A DNA stretch of 7,653 nucleotides from positions 1-7,653 of the forward strand of contig CAKQEE010000049.1 in the NCBI GenBank assembly GCA_934230055.1. The letters are read 5' to 3'. Positions within the stretch are counted from its first letter, which is position 1. Each line of letters starts with the position of its first letter. The DNA comes from an uncultured Clostridia bacterium. Lineage in GTDB: Bacteria > Bacillota > Clostridia > Christensenellales > Borkfalkiaceae. The position numbers and the translations under genes are program-made. Of this stretch, positions 5,429 through 7,653 are shown piece after piece. The notes beneath the pieces were generated by a model that saw only the letters and a list, made by a program, of their open reading frames with translations, was not told where the DNA came from and ran no database searches.

Positions 5429-7039
5429 TTACATATCTTTTCTTCTGTAATCGGGAAGTATTCTCGGCGATTTAACCTTGGGTTCTATGCCCGCCGCCTT
5501 TTCTTCCGCGATAAATTCGTCGACGTGGGAAATACTCATTTTGCCGACCTTAACGCTCTTTGCGCGTTCTGCCGCGTATTTACCCGCGTTTCTGCCGAAC
5601 ACGATTATATCGAGAAGCGAATTGCCCATAAGCCTGTTTCTGCCGTGTATTCCCCCTACGGCTTCTCCCGCGACGAAAAGGTCTTTCACGTCGCTTTCGC
5701 CGTTAGCGGAAATATCTATGCCGCCGTTCTGATAATGAAGGGTGGGATATACCAGAATAGGCTCTTTTCTTATGTCTATGCCGTATTTTCCGAACATTCT
5801 CATCATTGCGGGGATACGCTTTTCGATAGTGCCTTCGCCGCCGAGCTGTTCTATCATCGGCGTATCGAGCCATACGCCTACGCCGTCCGTCGTCTTAACG
5901 CCTTTGCCGCGCTTATTGCACTCTCTTATTATCGTAGACGCGGTTACGTCTCGCGTTTCCAAAGAATACACGAACGCGCTTCCGTCGGCGTTTACGAGCT
6001 GTGCGCCCAAAGACCTGACTTTTTCGGTAACGAGCGCGCCGAATATCTGCGTAGGCTCTGCAACGCCCGTGGGGTGATATTGAAGGGTATCCGCATAAAG
6101 GAGCTTTGCGCCCGCGCGGTACGCGAGAATAAGTCCGTCCGCAGTCGCGCCGTAGTGGTTACTCGTCGGGAAACCCTGATAATGAAGTCTGCCCGCGCCG
6201 CCCGTCGCGATTATAACGGTTTTGGCTTTTGCCACGAGAATTTCGTTCGTTTCCATATTAAGAAGCACCGCGCCGCAAGCCTTGCCTTCGTCGTCTTTTA
6301 TAAGTTCGATGGCGGCTGTAAAGTCTACCACGGGGATATTCCTGTTAAGAACCTCGTCGCGAAGCGTTCTCATGATTTCCGCACCCGAATAGTCTTTACA
6401 GGCGTGCATTCTCTTTCTCGAAGTGCCGCCGCCGTGAGTGGTTATCATAGTGCCGTCTGGCGCTTTGTCGAACATCACACCGAGGTCGTTAAGCCACTTT
6501 ATCGCGTCCGGAGCTTCGTTTACGAGCTTATAAAGCAGTTCGTGTTTTGCCGCAAAGTGACCGCCGCCGAAAGCGTCTAAATAATGTATGGCAGGGCTGT
6601 CGTTTTCTTTATCCGCCGCCTGAATACCGCCTTCAGCCATCATGGTGTTGGCGTCGCCGATACGGAGCTTTGTTACTATCATAACGTTCGCGCCCGCCGC
6701 ATGCGCCGTTATCGCCGCGGAAGAACCCGCGCCGCCGCCGCCGATTACGAGCACGTCTACGTCGTAGTCGGGCTTATCGAGATTGACTTTATCTTTGTAA
6801 TCGAGAATGCGCGGCGTTCCCTGCAACAAATCCGCCAGCTCGTGCAAAACCTTATCGCCTTTATTCGGTCCTATTTTAAGGTTTTCGTACGCGCTTTGAA
6901 TATAGTCGGGGTGATTTTCTTTCAAAACCTCGTCTTTTTCTTCCGCAGTCATTCTCGGATAGAGATTTTTAAGGCGTTCGGCACGAGTCGCCTCTACCTT
7001 CTTCATCGACTGTATCTGCTCTTCGGTATAATGATACAT
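5429..7039 (-). CDS. frdA: Fumarate reductase-type flavoprotein subunit (FrdA-like, probably non-covalent FAD)
   Basis: 536-residue FAD enzyme, likely reducing fumarate to succinate in the cytosol with electrons from the adjacent iron-sulfur subunit. The FAD Rossmann motif VIGGGGAGSSAA lies at 98-109, and a second dinucleotide segment TVIIATGGAGR at 274-284. Active-site residues recalled from E. coli FrdA are kept: His322 (QYHPTG), Glu339/Arg342, Arg363 (TRDVTAS), His435 (LHYQNGG) and Arg469 (GRNRLMGNS). At the SHTVAAEGG site, where FrdA links FAD through His, this protein reads ANTMMAEGG with Asn131, so FAD should be non-covalent. The position matching the aspartate-oxidase Glu in the REGG motif is His202, which argues against NadB. 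About 90 charged, helical residues precede the FAD domain, against only a few in E. coli FrdA. Only about 50 follow the last motif, so the usual C-terminal helical domain is missing. The ribosome site AAGGAGAG supports ATG 7039. Another enoate reductase is possible but less likely. Confidence 0.88.
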   Translation of the reverse strand: MYHYTEEQIQSMKKVEATRAERLKNLYPRMTAEEKDEVLKENHPDYIQSAYENLKIGPNKGDKVLHELADLLQGTPRILDYKDKVNLDKPDYDVDVLVIGGGGAGSSAAITAHAAGANVMIVTKLRIGDANTMMAEGGIQAADKENDSPAIHYLDAFGGGHFAAKHELLYKLVNEAPDAIKWLNDLGVMFDKAPDGTMITTHGGGTSRKRMHACKDYSGAEIMRTLRDEVLNRNIPVVDFTAAIELIKDDEGKACGAVLLNMETNEILVAKAKTVIIATGGAGRLHYQGFPTSNHYGATADGLILAYRAGAKLLYADTLQYHPTGVAEPTQIFGALVTEKVRSLGAQLVNADGSAFVYSLETRDVTASTIIRECNKRGKGVKTTDGVGVWLDTPMIEQLGGEGTIEKRIPAMMRMFGKYGIDIRKEPILVYPTLHYQNGGIDISANGESDVKDLFVAGEAVGGIHGRNRLMGNSLLDIIVFGRNAGKYAAERAKSVKVGKMSISHVDEFIAEEKAAGIEPKVKSPRILPDYRRKDM

Positions 7040-7044
7040 AAAAT

Positions 7045-7052
7045 CTCTCCTT
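7045..7052 (-). promoter_or_regulatory. Ribosome binding site overlapping the upstream stop codon
   Basis: The minus strand reads TAAGGAGAGATTTTATG. The stop codon TAA of the iron-sulfur subunit shares bases with AAGGAGAG, which sits 5 bases before the flavoprotein ATG. This arrangement favours translational coupling and equal synthesis of the two subunits. It also fixes the flavoprotein start at 7039. Confidence 0.8.
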
Positions 7053-7653
7053 ATTTTTCTATATCTCTGTGATTATAAAGCTCTTGCATTTCTTCTATGG
7101 GTTTTCCCATAAGCTCTTCAAGAATTTTAACGTAATCGCCGCGATTGATTTCCTCTACCCTGTTTATAAGGTGTTTGGATTCGGGTGCGATATACTTGCC
7201 GTAAAGTCTTCTTGCAAGCTCCGCTACCTGCGGGTGAGATATTCCCGCGGGACAACGGGAGGAACACACTCCGCACATAACGCAGTCGAAACTCTCTTCC
7301 GCGCACTTTTCGTATTCGCCGCGCTGAGCGTACGCGATATACTGCATTACGTTAAGCCCCTGAGTACAGCTCTTGGTACACGCGTTACAGCCTATACAAG
7401 AATAAATTTCGGGATAGAGCTGCATCATAATCTGCTCGGTAGGTTTTACTTTTTCTATATCGTAAACCTGTTTTACGAGAGGGAAGAACGGAAGAGTTGC
7501 CACGTACATTCCCTCTTCTACCTGTGTCTGACAGGCGAGGCATGCGTGAAGTTCCTGCTTTCCGTGAATACGATAAAGAGTAGCGCACGCGCCGCAAAAG
7601 CCGTTTCTGCAACCGCAACCGCGTACGAGCCTATACCCCGCGTATTCCATAGC
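7051..7653 (-). CDS. frdB: Fumarate reductase-type iron-sulfur subunit (FrdB-like; N-terminus beyond window)
   Basis: Electron-transfer partner of the flavoprotein; 200 residues are visible and the frame stays open through the right edge. Numbering from the Met at 7650: a [2Fe-2S] motif CRNGFCGAC (C14, C19, C22) with its fourth ligand C37 or C40 in HACLAC; then CIGCNACTKSC (C85, C88, C91, C95) and CVMCGVCSSRCP (C123, C126, C129, C133). The order of a plant-type [2Fe-2S] domain followed by a helical two-cluster domain is that of FrdB/SdhB. Classical FrdB has Val where C126 stands, giving a [3Fe-4S] centre. Here all eight Cys are present, so two [4Fe-4S] clusters are expected, as in non-classical (TfrB/SdhB class E) subunits. 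No HdrB-like CCG domain follows. The Met at 7650 is unlikely to be the true start, because the beta strands of the [2Fe-2S] fold should precede it. The stop lies 11 bases before the flavoprotein ATG. Confidence 0.9.
   Translation of the reverse strand, partial: AMEYAGYRLVRGCGCRNGFCGACATLYRIHGKQELHACLACQTQVEEGMYVATLPFFPLVKQVYDIEKVKPTEQIMMQLYPEIYSCIGCNACTKSCTQGLNVMQYIAYAQRGEYEKCAEESFDCVMCGVCSSRCPAGISHPQVAELARRLYGKYIAPESKHLINRVEEINRGDYVKILEELMGKPIEEMQELYNHRDIEK

Noticed and set aside
5525..6580. Long plus-strand open frame of 351 codons opposite the flavoprotein gene
   Set aside because: It is antisense to a gene with intact FAD and active-site motifs. It shows no recognisable domain, is rich in Arg, Phe and Tyr as antisense frames of this codon use are, and has no ribosome site seen.
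5429..7039. L-aspartate oxidase (NadB) as the identity of the flavoprotein
   Set aside because: The position of the NadB-specific Glu in the REGG motif is His202, and no nadA or nadC lies beside it. A dedicated iron-sulfur subunit is translationally coupled to it, which NadB does not need.

Overview
The window reads as ordinary chromosomal DNA of an obligately or mainly anaerobic bacterium, most likely Bacillota of the Clostridia/Christensenellales kind. The grounds are a group B-type [FeFe] hydrogenase, an anaerobic fumarate-reductase-like flavoenzyme, A-rich purine leaders with AGGAGG-type ribosome sites, and consensus sigma-A promoter elements. The taxon is an inference; no rRNA or marker gene is present. 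All six genes lie on the minus strand, so transcription runs from the right edge to the left edge. I found no tRNA, rRNA, CRISPR array, insertion sequence or phage gene, and no gene-free stretch longer than about 250 bases.

Right half (7653 to 2384), in order of transcription: a partial FrdB-like iron-sulfur subunit, an FrdA-like flavoprotein, an AspT/SucE-family membrane transporter, and a monomeric [FeFe] hydrogenase. The first two genes are 11 bases apart, and the stop of one lies inside the ribosome site of the next. The other gaps are 87 and 75 bases. The only convincing intrinsic terminator in this half follows the hydrogenase. The simplest reading is an anaerobic redox-disposal module: electrons reach a soluble FrdAB-type enzyme that reduces fumarate to succinate, the transporter moves the C4-dicarboxylate, and the hydrogenase exchanges electrons with H2, probably through ferredoxin. 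The iron-sulfur subunit has Cys residues for two [4Fe-4S] clusters instead of the usual [4Fe-4S] plus [3Fe-4S]. The flavoprotein has Asn where classical FrdA attaches FAD to His. No membrane anchor is visible. These points argue against a standard quinol:fumarate reductase.

Left half (2383 to 1): a textbook sigma-A promoter drives a NahK-like sugar kinase of the aminoglycoside-phosphotransferase fold, which ends in a hairpin terminator. A dGTPase-family HD phosphohydrolase then runs off the left edge. It is an open frame from position 950 to the edge, so a search requiring a stop codon would miss it. These two genes look like housekeeping or sugar salvage and have no obvious link to the redox module.
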